From: a virus
Length of the DNA: 34,772 nucleotides
Virus record (IMG/VR): IMGVR_UViG_3300025093_000007
Location: 1 to 34,772 of that record
Direction: 5' to 3' (one strand)
Shown: positions 13,889 through 21,098 of the stretch, one piece after another
Layout: every line of letters starts with the position of its first letter
Position numbering within the stretch: the first letter of the stretch is position 1
Translations under genes and position numbers: made by a program
The notes under the pieces: generated by a model
Seen by the model: only the letters and a program-made list of their open reading frames with translations
Database searches by the model: none
What the model was told of the DNA's origin: nothing

Positions 13889-14341
13889 TCAAATATTTTT
13901 AAATGCCGAAATTACGACGTCCGTGACCAGGTCGTCAAAGTATTGTTCAATCTGAATCAATTCGCCGGCCGTTGGTTCAAAGATAGTCTTTTTCCGCCGT
14001 TCTTCATTTCCGCGCGCCTTGACATAATCGGTATTGTTTACAATCGCAAGAACGGCTTCGTTTCCGTCTTGAACCGTTTTAAAAGACCGGATCAAATCGC
14101 CTTTGAATTGTAAATCAACATAGCTTGTTTGATTTCCGCGTTTTTGTCGGACCTTTGACCAGGCCTTCGAATAGGATCCGATTTTCGATCCTTGTTGATC
14201 AAGACCTTTATTAAAGATCCGCGCCTTCATTAATCCTTCAAGGCGTTTTCCGGTCAATAACAATAAGACCGATTTTTGGCCATTTACGGCCGCCGTGACG
14301 GTTTGAATTCGGTTCTTCAATGTATTTAGATCCGTTGCCAT
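13889..14341 (-). CDS. Head-tail joining / tail completion protein (gp10/virion-morphogenesis-like)
   Basis: The protein resembles the small head-tail or tail-completion proteins of siphoviruses (HK97 gp10 and the virion-morphogenesis family): KARIFNKGLDQQGSKIGSYS, then VDLQFKGDLIRSFKTVQDG, VNNTDYVKARGNE and a C-terminal helix after KKTIFEPTAGE, matching the family's 'GDL..S' and 'R..f' pattern loosely. The ATG at 14341 begins MATDLNTLK, two bases after the spanin stop; the open frame to 14419 is ignored. It overlaps the next frame slightly and is the first of the connector genes after lysis. Confidence 0.6.
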   Translation of the reverse strand: MATDLNTLKNRIQTVTAAVNGQKSVLLLLTGKRLEGLMKARIFNKGLDQQGSKIGSYSKAWSKVRQKRGNQTSYVDLQFKGDLIRSFKTVQDGNEAVLAIVNNTDYVKARGNEERRKKTIFEPTAGELIQIEQYFDDLVTDVVISAFKNI

Positions 14342-14343
14342 TT

Positions 14344-14790
14344 TTAGCGCTTTATTTGCTTGATAAAATATCCAATCGTCAAGGCCAACAAACAAACGCC
14401 GACGACAATCACGATCCAAATTCCGGGACCGTCCATGAATCCGGTGATCCTGGTTTCAATGTTATTCGTGACTATTTCTTTTGTCACCGTCACCGTGTCC
14501 GGCGGACATTCGGCCGTTAAATAGATTGAATCGCCGGGCAATTGCAAATATTTGATTTTGATTTGTGTTTCCAGGTCATGAAAAAACATTGTATCGCGCG
14601 TGATTTCCTTTGTCAATTGAACGATCGTGTCGAATTTCGTTGTTTCCGTGTAAACGGTTGTATCACGAATGATCGTTTCTTTTTGGATCACCGGCGGAAA
14701 TCTTTGATTGCATTTTTTCGCCGTTATACAACCGGACAAAATCCAGGAAGCAAAGAATAAAACGACGATATTTTCAATCCTTCTTTTCAA
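14344..14790 (-). CDS. Probable unimolecular spanin (lipoprotein with C-terminal membrane helix)
   Basis: The 148-aa product has an N-terminal lipoprotein signal peptide (MKRRIENIVVLFFASWILSG, lipobox Cys at residue 21), a periplasmic region rich in Thr, Asp and Lys with beta character, and a single C-terminal membrane helix (about 123-143) with a short basic tail. One protein anchored in the outer membrane by lipid and in the inner membrane by a helix is the defining design of a u-spanin, which fuses the two membranes at the end of lysis. The TTG at 14790, inside the end of the holin gene (17-nt overlap), gives the best signal peptide; the frame is open to 14838. Its place next to the holin agrees. 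Confidence 0.75.
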   Translation of the reverse strand: MKRRIENIVVLFFASWILSGCITAKKCNQRFPPVIQKETIIRDTTVYTETTKFDTIVQLTKEITRDTMFFHDLETQIKIKYLQLPGDSIYLTAECPPDTVTVTKEIVTNNIETRITGFMDGPGIWIVIVVGVCLLALTIGYFIKQIKR

Positions 14791-15280
14791 TCTTTTGGTT
14801 CTTGTACGCGTCAATTTTTTTATAAAAGAATTCCGCAAATCCGGCCTTGATATAACCGAGCAAAGACAAATTTTTGATCAACGATAAAAGGTTCACCAAT
14901 ACAAGCGGTACAAAAACGCCTTCGTTCAACCAAAAAAGGGCCGCACTTGCTTTGCTCAATTGCATTGAAAAGTACAAAAGCGCCGTGTGTGAAATCAAGG
15001 TCCAAAATACGCGGATCGCTTTTCGCGTTTCAAATTTGTTGTTCTTGAAGGCGATCACGATTCCGGTTGCGTAATCGGCCAATATTAATACAATAAGCGC
15101 ATAATAAGACGCCGCCGGATATACGATCCAATTTTCAACGCATGCCGAAAGACTTCCAATTGAAAACGCGGACAACCAAATAATCAAAGGTTGTTTTAGA
15201 TGAAGCGAACAAACACTTTGAACCGTGTCGGCGATTTCTTGAATTTGTTCATTTTCCGCAAGCGAAGATTTGATTTTCAT
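14774..15280 (-). CDS. Phage holin (Phage_holin_4 type)
   Basis: The 168-aa membrane protein has four hydrophobic segments (about 30-50, 55-78, 90-110, 118-142) and the family pattern of toxin-secretion/lysis holins: LILADYATGIVIAFKNNKFE, RKAIRVFWTLISH, then FVPLVLVNLLSLIKNLSLLG. Holins of this family form the inner-membrane lesion that releases the endolysin; the amidase gene upstream has no signal peptide and needs such a route. The ATG overlaps the upstream stop (ATGA). The spanin gene starts inside its 3' end. Confidence 0.8.
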   Translation of the reverse strand: MKIKSSLAENEQIQEIADTVQSVCSLHLKQPLIIWLSAFSIGSLSACVENWIVYPAASYYALIVLILADYATGIVIAFKNNKFETRKAIRVFWTLISHTALLYFSMQLSKASAALFWLNEGVFVPLVLVNLLSLIKNLSLLGYIKAGFAEFFYKKIDAYKNQKIEKKD

Positions 15281-15387
15281 TTCCTGGTTGTTTTCGGCCG
15301 CGTGAAAACCGTTCTTGATTGTTTAGTCGAACGCGGTTTCGCCGTCGGTCGCGGTTTTGAATTTTTTCCACATTTAGAACATGCCAT
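15277..15387 (-). CDS. Hidden 36-aa basic CxxC microprotein
   Basis: An ATG at 15387 opens a 36-codon frame whose TGA overlaps the ATG of the holin gene (ATGA). It begins MACSKCGKNSKPRP, with a CxxC knuckle, and continues as a very basic, Pro/Thr/Arg/Lys-rich tail with no acidic residue. It otherwise leaves a 120-nt hole in a tightly packed block, so I consider it real. Possible roles include RNA binding, DNA binding or minor virion component; none is shown. Confidence 0.65.
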   Translation of the reverse strand: MACSKCGKNSKPRPTAKPRSTKQSRTVFTRPKTTRK

Positions 15388-15400
15388 TTTTCACGATTTT

Positions 15401-16336
15401 TTAAGGTGTTGATTCAAAGTATTTCGATTGATTGCAAACGACGCAAACTTCGTCGATCCTGGATAACAAAGACGGAATCGTCGCGATCGTTGTTTTCAAT
15501 GCTCGTTTATATTGTCTTTCAAATTCGTCAAGAAGAAATTCTTCCGTTCCGTCGTCGATCATTGTGACCGAATTCAACCGGTCCGACGCGATCCATTCTT
15601 TGACGATTTCAATTCCGGTTTTGTATAGTAAAGGAAGCGCCAAAGAAGACGAAATCAAGCAAACAAGTTCTTCATTATCGCATTGTGCCAATGCGTTGAC
15701 CGAAAGACCGAAAGAAGACGTTGACTTTGATCCGCCGGACCAACCGTGACCGATCATGAATTCGGTTGTCCTGGAATAACAATGGCAACCGTTTTTAATT
15801 TGTCCGTCGCGCGGTGTGACCGTTGCGTCTTCCATTACAACAAAGACTTCATTTGTTTCCGATACGTAATCCGGGCGCAATTCCGCGCGGCCGGAAGCGT
15901 CGGTCGTGTAATCAATCAACGTCGTCAAGGATCCGTCAAGGATCTTGACTTGTCCGGCGTGAAGCGTTTCTTGTATATCAACGGTGATCGAATCAATCCG
16001 GATCTTCAAAAGTCTTGAAGATCTTGATTTGATTTTGACGCCGCGTTCGGTTGCGCTTTGTGACAAATACGTCGTTTTGAAGTGACCGACCTTGATTTCG
16101 TCGATCAATGAATTCATTCTAAAAAAAGGAAGAAGCGCGCCTTGAATGTCGTTGAAAATAGTCTTTGCGGCGAAATCGCGTTTTGCCTGGATCAATTGAA
16201 TTCCGGAAATATATCGGTTGTCCGCAATTCCGGAAGCCATTTTCAAGTTAATTCCTTCCAGGTCTTCGACATAAAAACCGGAAGTCGAAGTCGTTCCGGT
16301 GCATTTTATTCCGACCAAATTTTCAAGACAATTCAT
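15401..16336 (-). CDS. Conserved phage protein, probable virion component, 311 aa
   Basis: The N-terminus MNCLENLVGIKC, then TSGFYVEDLEGINLKMASGI, matches a protein type I associate with Bacteroidota phages, where it lies among structural genes. It has a mainly beta central part (KILDGSLTTLIDYTTDASGR) and a helical C-terminus. The function is not known; a structural or adaptor role is likely. The ATG overlaps the amidase stop (ATGA), and the gene separates amidase from holin. Confidence 0.6.
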   Translation of the reverse strand: MNCLENLVGIKCTGTTSTSGFYVEDLEGINLKMASGIADNRYISGIQLIQAKRDFAAKTIFNDIQGALLPFFRMNSLIDEIKVGHFKTTYLSQSATERGVKIKSRSSRLLKIRIDSITVDIQETLHAGQVKILDGSLTTLIDYTTDASGRAELRPDYVSETNEVFVVMEDATVTPRDGQIKNGCHCYSRTTEFMIGHGWSGGSKSTSSFGLSVNALAQCDNEELVCLISSSLALPLLYKTGIEIVKEWIASDRLNSVTMIDDGTEEFLLDEFERQYKRALKTTIATIPSLLSRIDEVCVVCNQSKYFESTP

Positions 16337-16971
16337 GTCGCCATTATTTTAAACGTTTCATTAATGTATTTGATCGCTTCAAAGTGACCTTTTGCGATTG
16401 TTTGCGATCCTTCTTCCGCCATGCAAAAGGTGGCGTCTTTAAGATTTGTCATGAATCCATTTTCCGTAAGTACGGCCGGACAAGAAGTTTTCCGCAAGAC
16501 GTAAAAATCCGAATCCTTCGCGCCGCGTTTTCGAAGATCGGTTGAAGCAACGATTTCTTCGTTGAAGACCTTCGCCAATTTTGCGCCGATTGTTGACGTT
16601 GGGTAATAGTGCGCGGACGTTCCGTTCGCCGAATTCCAATCGCCGCCGTACGCGTCATGATGAATAGATAAATAAATACATTGATTGCCTTCCTTCTTTT
16701 CGATTGCCGCAATCCGATTCGCTAAAACGACGCGATCTTTCAACGGCGTATCGTGCCAAGTCGGAACCAAATTCGTGAACATGATTCCGGCGTCGGTCAA
16801 CAACAAAGACAAATAATTGACGACGGCGCGATTTCGAACGCCTTCAATCAAGACTTGACCTTCGAATTCGTTTCCGATCGGAAATTCCGGTGAACGTTTT
16901 CCAGGCGTCACCGGTTCACAATTGAACGGATCAATTGCGCCGTGTCCATTATCCAATAACCAATGAATCAA
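16333..16971 (-). CDS. N-acetylmuramoyl-L-alanine amidase (endolysin, Amidase_3)
   Basis: This zinc amidase cleaves the bond between the glycan strand and the stem peptide. The Amidase_3 motifs are all present: DNGHG with zinc ligand His10, Glu43 in VLIEGVRNR, the IHHDA motif (His104/105), and the catalytic Glu170 in VLTENGF. At 212 aa it is a catalytic domain with no cell-wall-binding module and no signal peptide, a normal Gram-negative phage endolysin layout. The start is a TTG at 16971 that overlaps the upstream TGA (TTGA); no ATG is available nearby. Confidence 0.92.
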   Translation of the reverse strand: MIHWLLDNGHGAIDPFNCEPVTPGKRSPEFPIGNEFEGQVLIEGVRNRAVVNYLSLLLTDAGIMFTNLVPTWHDTPLKDRVVLANRIAAIEKKEGNQCIYLSIHHDAYGGDWNSANGTSAHYYPTSTIGAKLAKVFNEEIVASTDLRKRGAKDSDFYVLRKTSCPAVLTENGFMTNLKDATFCMAEEGSQTIAKGHFEAIKYINETFKIMAT

Positions 16972-17489
16972 TTTTCTTCCGTTTGTGGTTCTTCTTTTGG
17001 TTCTTCTTCGGTCTTTTTAGCCGCTTTTCCGGCCTTTTTAGACGTTTTCTTCTTCGTTGTGGCGTCTTCACTATAAATGAACAAATAATCGCCCTTAACG
17101 CCTTGTAATTTATCGACCTTTATGAATTCGAATCTTTCAACCGTTGCTTCGATCGAAGATTCGATCACCTGGTTGACCTTCATTCTTCGCCAACCGTTCA
17201 AGAAAACAACGACGACGCCTTCGTTCGATCTGATCAATTCCTTCCAATCGTCGGCGACAATCTTTTCGTTTTGATTGATTCCGATTTCGTGAAGACCGGC
17301 TTTGCTTCTTTCCTTGTTCACGTCTGCCAATTTTCCGCCTTGAATCAAATTTGCTTCAAGTTTATCTTCCAATGAAGCGGCGGCCAAAATTTGAAGATCG
17401 AACATTGATCCGACCGAATAATCAAGATAATTGACGGCCGTTTTTAGTTTCAAATTGCTTGCTTGAAGCAAAGGTTCATTTCGAATCAT
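16968..17489 (-). CDS. Hypothetical protein with charged tail, 173 aa
   Basis: The first ~125 residues look like a folded domain (LKTAVNYLDYSVGSMFDLQI, VVVVFLNGWRRMKVNQVIE), followed by a Lys/Glu/Ala/Thr-rich disordered tail (TKKKTSKKAGKAAKKTEEEP). No known motif is seen. Starting at the ATG that overlaps the upstream stop, it precedes the amidase by 4 nt overlap. It is probably a virion protein; the basic/acidic tail is reminiscent of head-associated proteins. Confidence 0.55.
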   Translation of the reverse strand: MIRNEPLLQASNLKLKTAVNYLDYSVGSMFDLQILAAASLEDKLEANLIQGGKLADVNKERSKAGLHEIGINQNEKIVADDWKELIRSNEGVVVVFLNGWRRMKVNQVIESSIEATVERFEFIKVDKLQGVKGDYLFIYSEDATTKKKTSKKAGKAAKKTEEEPKEEPQTEEN

Positions 17490-17818
17490 TTTATTTCGTC
17501 TTTAAGTGATGAAAAACCGGAAGTTTTGCCGGATCCTTTTGGTCCAAGATTAATCTTCGGCGTTTTTACTGTGATTGTTCCGTTTGAATTCCTGGTTTGA
17601 TTTTGCCGTCTTTTTGCAACCGGTGAAGAAGAAGTCGTTCGAATTGTTTTTTTGTCTTGCAATTGTTTTGATTGAACGGATTCTTTTTTGATCGCGGCTT
17701 CCTTTTCGGATTCGGCTTGATCATTTTTCACGATCGGTCCTTCGGCCTTGTTGTTCGGATCGTCAACAACGTTTTGTTCTTTTCTTTTCGGTTCTTCGTT
17801 TGTTTTCTTTTTTGCCAT
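17486..17818 (-). CDS. Disordered charged protein, 110 aa
   Basis: The sequence is low-complexity and almost entirely Lys, Glu, Asp, Asn, Gln, Ser and Thr (MAKKKTNEEPKRKEQNVVDD), with no hydrophobic core except the last ~30 residues (ITVKTPKINLGPKGSGKTSG). The GSGKTSG segment is not a Walker A in context. It is the first gene after the terminator at 17833-17870. The ATG follows a TAnnTTTG-like box within a few bases. The function is unknown. Confidence 0.5.
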   Translation of the reverse strand: MAKKKTNEEPKRKEQNVVDDPNNKAEGPIVKNDQAESEKEAAIKKESVQSKQLQDKKTIRTTSSSPVAKRRQNQTRNSNGTITVKTPKINLGPKGSGKTSGFSSLKDEIK

Positions 17819-17822
17819 AGTT

Positions 17823-17830
17823 CAAAAATA
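17823..17830 (-). promoter_or_regulatory. TAnnTTTG-like box just after the terminator
   Basis: The minus strand reads TATTTTTG, immediately downstream of the terminator hairpin and 4 nt before the ATG at 17818. If used, the transcript would be nearly leaderless. It may also be a by-product of the T-tract of the terminator. Confidence 0.3.
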
Positions 17831-17832
17831 AG

Positions 17833-17870
17833 AAAAAAAGCCGGCGTTTGAATTTCTTCAAAGCCGGCCT
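17833..17870 (-). terminator. Strong intrinsic terminator after the head genes
   Basis: The arms GCCGGCGTTTGAA (17840-17852) and TTCAAAGCCGGC (17857-17868) pair over 12 bp with a single bulged base, around a 4-nt loop. On the minus strand the stem is followed by seven T (17839-17833); on the plus strand by a short T run. It lies 22 nt after the stop of the 184-aa structural gene (17892) and separates the capsid transcript from the lysis block. Confidence 0.85.
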
Positions 17871-17891
17871 TTTTAGATGAACATGTATAAA

Positions 17892-18446
17892 TTAAAGTAT
17901 TCCGTCAAGATCAACCGAAGCCGGGACATTCATAAGAATATCATTCCAAGTGATCGTTCCGTCGAAAAACGTGTTTCCGGTGTCGTTGTCTTCGATTACT
18001 TCGTCGATTTCAATTTGAAAATCCGTCACCGGGCCGTAAACGTATTGATCGCATGTGTAATAAGCGAACAAAAAGTTTTGCGGTTGTGTCAAAATTGAAT
18101 TCCAAAAATCATACGCCAACGATCCGCCGGGCGTCACCGTGTCTGTATTGTAATCCTGGAAAGTGATTGACTTTTCCGCGCCGACAACGGCTTCCGGTTC
18201 ACAAGACGCGATTCGCTTCTTTGTGAATGATCCTTTCGGTTTTTGTGCTAAGACAAGACCGGATCCGACAATGTCGCCGGCGGTGATTGCCGTCGTCCAT
18301 TCTGCCGTGTCGGTGATGTCGGTAAATGTATAGTCACACTTAATGAAGGCGAATTTTTTTATTCCGCCTGGTCTGCTGATGATTCCGCACCCGCCGGAAT
18401 AACTATCCGGTAACGTGGGCGCGCATGCGCTGGGACAAATTGCCAT
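17892..18446 (-). CDS. Virion structural protein following the capsid gene, 184 aa
   Basis: The Cys-rich start (MAICPSACAPTLPDSYSGGC) is followed by a beta-rich body (FAFIKCDYTFTDITDTAEWT, VVGAEKSITFQDYN, VTDFQIEIDEVIED). The gene directly follows the major capsid protein and closes the transcript before a strong terminator, as expected for an abundant structural protein. A head-decoration or tail-tube role fits, and I cannot decide between them. No tail-tube candidate is otherwise obvious in the window, which slightly favours that reading. Confidence 0.6.
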   Translation of the reverse strand: MAICPSACAPTLPDSYSGGCGIISRPGGIKKFAFIKCDYTFTDITDTAEWTTAITAGDIVGSGLVLAQKPKGSFTKKRIASCEPEAVVGAEKSITFQDYNTDTVTPGGSLAYDFWNSILTQPQNFLFAYYTCDQYVYGPVTDFQIEIDEVIEDNDTGNTFFDGTITWNDILMNVPASVDLDGIL

Positions 18447-18474
18447 AATTGCTAAATTTTAAAAGGTTAATAAA

Positions 18475-19494
18475 TTACGGACAAGCAACAATCGTCGAAC
18501 AATCGGACCAATTGAAGGTATAATTTACACCGTTCAAATCGTCGCCGGCTGCAAACGCGTTCGCCGGAATAAATTCAAGCGAAAAATGTACGTAAAACTT
18601 GATTGACCAAGCGTCCGCGCAATCGTCGTAATGAATTTTTAAATCATACGTCAAACCGGTGAACGGATCCGTGATCGTTCCGTGTTCAAATACGTCGTTT
18701 GATTTCGCGTAATCACCAAGATATTCGTTCCAAGTAACCAATTGAACGGCGCCGGGCGCTAATACGATAAATTCGTTCGCACCGATCGCACCTTCAACAA
18801 AGCGGTCGTAATAATATTGATAATCCGTCCAACGTGCCATGTCAACGCCGACATCGTTACAACAAGCAATTTGATTCACCTTTGCGAACAAATCCAGGTT
18901 TCCGCCGCCGACCATAATAGGCGCGCCGCTTGCGGACGCCTTGTCGTATTCGTGGCGAATTTGCGCCGTCGCGATTCCGCGTGAAGCGTTCGTCGTATCT
19001 TCAAACAATTTAACTGTTTTCAAGGCGGTTCCGTCTGCAAAATTTCCGAAATTCGTCGCTTGTAATCCGAGCAAATGTTGATTCAAAGTAACGTTGACGG
19101 CGTTCATTTGTCCCATGAGAACATTTGAAACCCAAACGTCGTCCGCTTCACAAAGTTTTCGCATTTCTTGTTCATTGAACAACAAACCGGCGCTTTGTAC
19201 GGTGTCGGTTATATCAACGATCTTTTCAAGCGGCGCCGGTTCTTCGGTTGTCGCACAATCGCGAATATCACCGTTGATCGTCGCGTTTGTTCCGCGCTGA
19301 TAATAGTCAATTTGAACCATTCGTTTTTTTCCGTTCGTTGGAACCGGAATCATTTCGACGCCGGAAAGATTTGCTTCGGAAAGAAGCGCTTCCATGTAAC
19401 CGACGCGGTCACGTTTTAACGCCGGCGCGTTTTGCCCGGCGGTTCTGTTTAGTGTCGTTTGTAATTTTTGACACAATCCTTCTGTGTAGGCCAT
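18475..19494 (-). CDS. Major capsid protein
   Basis: The 339-aa protein has the size and layout of an HK97-like capsid subunit: an N-terminal arm (MAYTEGLCQKLQTTLNRT), a central mixed domain (VQSAGLLFNEQEMRKLCEAD) and a loop NEFIVLAPGAVQLVTWNEYLG. It sits downstream of portal, MuF and scaffold and shortly upstream of a strong terminator, the expected place for the highest-expressed late gene. A 113-nt untranslated leader, the longest gap inside the virion block, precedes its ATG (TTAATTAACATTTAAAAAAATG), consistent with independent control. The family match is inferred from context and general resemblance to Bacteroidota phage capsids. Confidence 0.8.
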   Translation of the reverse strand: MAYTEGLCQKLQTTLNRTAGQNAPALKRDRVGYMEALLSEANLSGVEMIPVPTNGKKRMVQIDYYQRGTNATINGDIRDCATTEEPAPLEKIVDITDTVQSAGLLFNEQEMRKLCEADDVWVSNVLMGQMNAVNVTLNQHLLGLQATNFGNFADGTALKTVKLFEDTTNASRGIATAQIRHEYDKASASGAPIMVGGGNLDLFAKVNQIACCNDVGVDMARWTDYQYYYDRFVEGAIGANEFIVLAPGAVQLVTWNEYLGDYAKSNDVFEHGTITDPFTGLTYDLKIHYDDCADAWSIKFYVHFSLEFIPANAFAAGDDLNGVNYTFNWSDCSTIVACP

Positions 19495-19607
19495 TTTTTT
19501 AAATGTTAATTAAAATAATAATGAATTGAATTTTCGCCTTTTGCGAAGCGAATCGCCGGATTGCGTTTTTGATCAAACGATCGACGCCGCCGCGCCCGAA
19601 TTTTTTT
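19495..19607. other. Non-coding leader before the capsid gene
   Basis: No plausible gene is seen in this 113-nt gap. It contains a GC-rich half (GCGCGGCGGCGTCGATCG on the minus strand), a short hairpin (TTCGC-AAAAG-GCGAA) and an AT-rich half next to the ATG. This may hold a promoter or RNA-stability element for the capsid message, but no TAnnTTTG box is present. Confidence 0.4.
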
Positions 19608-20444
19608 TCAACGTGGCAAACCGTGTCGCCGCATTTCCGCCAAATTTTTAGCGTTTTGGTTCGCCTTTTCCATTCCGCGAAGATTGAATTTCACTTCGGC
19701 GCCTGGATCCGGCGTTCCGGTTGTTGTCTTTGCTTCCGTCGTTCCGGTTTGGGCCGGATCGCCGTTTGATTGCTTGACAACGTTCATCGAAGACAATTGT
19801 CCGTCGATAATTTCTTCAAAAGTCAACGCCTTTGTTCCGTCACTATTTAACGGCTTCAAACCGTCTTTTGTTTTGATCGTCAATTGATCGGATTCGTCCA
19901 ATTCGACGACAAAGTCGTTCAAGTGCTTGTTTAAGGCCGGAAGAATCACTTCGGATCCGACAATCAAGTTTTTCTTCGATAGGACGTCACGAAGCGCCAA
20001 ATCGCGCCGAAATCGTTTGATTTCCTGGTTCGCTTTGTTTCGTTCGGCCGGAAGAATTTCTTCTTCGTAATTCTTGATTGATTTGTTCAATTCAAGAATC
20101 TTTTGTTGCAATTCTTCCGACGTGGATCCGGCTTCTTTTCGGATCTTGTCGGAAGCAACGTCAAGAATTTCTTCGAATTTTTTTTCGCGCATGTCTTCGG
20201 CGGACAATGCAAAGGCCTTCTTGATCTTGTGTTCCATTTTGGAAAGTTCGGTTCCGCGTACTTCGTCGCGAATTTTCTTGATCAATTCCGGATCATTTGC
20301 GGAAAGTGACTTTTGATTTGTGACGAATCCTTTGACCAGGTCGTCAACGTTTAGATCTTCGGCCGGTTCGTCGGTTGATATTGCGGAAATCGTGTCGTTT
20401 GATACGCCGATTTTCGTCAAAAAGTCTTTTGTCAATTCGTTCAT
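19608..20444 (-). CDS. Capsid scaffolding protein
   Basis: The 278-aa product lies directly before the capsid gene and has typical scaffold features: acidic N-terminus (MNELTKDFLTKIGVSNDT), a long coiled coil in the middle (EELQQKILELNKSIKNYEEE, NKANQEIKRFRRDLALRDVL), and a Gly/Thr-rich then basic C-terminus (KNLAEMRRHGLPR) of the kind that binds the coat protein. The ATG is preceded by AAAAATCGAAA, and it overlaps the upstream stop by 4 nt. Confidence 0.8.
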   Translation of the reverse strand: MNELTKDFLTKIGVSNDTISAISTDEPAEDLNVDDLVKGFVTNQKSLSANDPELIKKIRDEVRGTELSKMEHKIKKAFALSAEDMREKKFEEILDVASDKIRKEAGSTSEELQQKILELNKSIKNYEEEILPAERNKANQEIKRFRRDLALRDVLSKKNLIVGSEVILPALNKHLNDFVVELDESDQLTIKTKDGLKPLNSDGTKALTFEEIIDGQLSSMNVVKQSNGDPAQTGTTEAKTTTGTPDPGAEVKFNLRGMEKANQNAKNLAEMRRHGLPR

Positions 20445-20794
20445 TTCGATTTTTTTGTTGTCAATTCTGATTTTCTTTTTTGTGCTGCCTTCAAGACCGT
20501 TTTTCGCGATTCGCCGTCGATTAATACGTCAATCGCTTTTTTCGTTGTTGCCTGGTCGATTGCTTCGATCATTTCGGCGGCGGATCGTTTGCCGTCTTTG
20601 TTTTTGTCAACTACCGGAATTTCTGATTTTTCTTCTTTTTTGACTTGTAAGTCTTTTTTGACTTTTGGTTTTTGGATTTCTTCGAGTAGTTCATAATCCT
20701 TTCTTTTTCCGGCCGCGACAAGACCTTCATAAGTTCTTAAAGGAATTGAAGAAATTCGTCCGGTCTTTATGTTCAAAACTTTGACTTTCTGCAT
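20441..20794 (-). CDS. Hypothetical charged protein, 117 aa
   Basis: The first ~45 residues form a compact unit (MQKVKVLNIKTGRISSIPL, TYEGLVAAGKRKDYELLEE) similar in feel to the short 'adaptor' N-termini of phage head proteins. The remainder is Lys/Glu-rich (KPKVKKDLQVKKEEKSEIPV) and helical, including DKNKDGKRSAAEMIEAIDQA. The frame extends to 20899, but the ATG at 20794 has the A-rich signal and a TAnnTTTG box upstream. A small head-associated protein is likely. Confidence 0.55.
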   Translation of the reverse strand: MQKVKVLNIKTGRISSIPLRTYEGLVAAGKRKDYELLEEIQKPKVKKDLQVKKEEKSEIPVVDKNKDGKRSAAEMIEAIDQATTKKAIDVLIDGESRKTVLKAAQKRKSELTTKKSK

Positions 20795-20808
20795 TTTTCG
20801 AATTTTCA

Positions 20809-20816
20809 CAAAGTTA
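20809..20816 (-). promoter_or_regulatory. TAnnTTTG-like box ahead of the scaffold/capsid cluster
   Basis: The minus strand reads TAACTTTG, a full -7 match, with TTTG 16 nt upstream of it, so both halves of a Bacteroidota-type promoter are nearly in place. It lies in the 37-nt gap before the 117-aa gene and would give extra transcription of scaffold and capsid genes. Confidence 0.45.
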
Positions 20817-20831
20817 CAAAAATTTTCTTGT

Positions 20832-21098
20832 TCAAATGTCTTCGGCTTTTTGCGTTCCTTTTGGCGGTTCGTAACCTTCGACCGGTTCGCCGTCCACAAA
20901 AGGAAGCGTCAAATCCGGAATCAAATTTCCGTCTTCGTCGGCCATGTCTGCGAATTCGATTTGTTGGAAATCAACTTGAACGATCAAATTCATGATTTGT
21001 TCGTCGGTATATAGGCCGCGAACATTGAACGGATTTTCCGCGCCTGGATTCGCCTTCATATATTTTGTGATTGTTTCTTCAAATTCTGCTTGAATCAT
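20832..21098 (-). CDS. Hypothetical protein, 88 aa
   Basis: A small acidic protein begins MIQAEFEETITKYMKANPGA, then LYTDEQIMNLIVQVDFQQIE and an acidic, Pro-rich tail (VDGEPVEGYEPPKGTQKAED). Its ATG overlaps the stop of the MuF-type gene by 4 nt. It sits between the MuF protein and the scaffold. A head accessory role is likely; I do not recognise a family. Confidence 0.6.
   Translation of the reverse strand: MIQAEFEETITKYMKANPGAENPFNVRGLYTDEQIMNLIVQVDFQQIEFADMADEDGNLIPDLTLPFVDGEPVEGYEPPKGTQKAEDI

Noticed and set aside
17486-17818. GSGKTSG in the 110-aa disordered protein as a Walker A motif
   Set aside because: There is no hydrophobic beta strand before it, no Walker B and no folded domain; it is chance in a Gly/Ser/Lys-rich tail.
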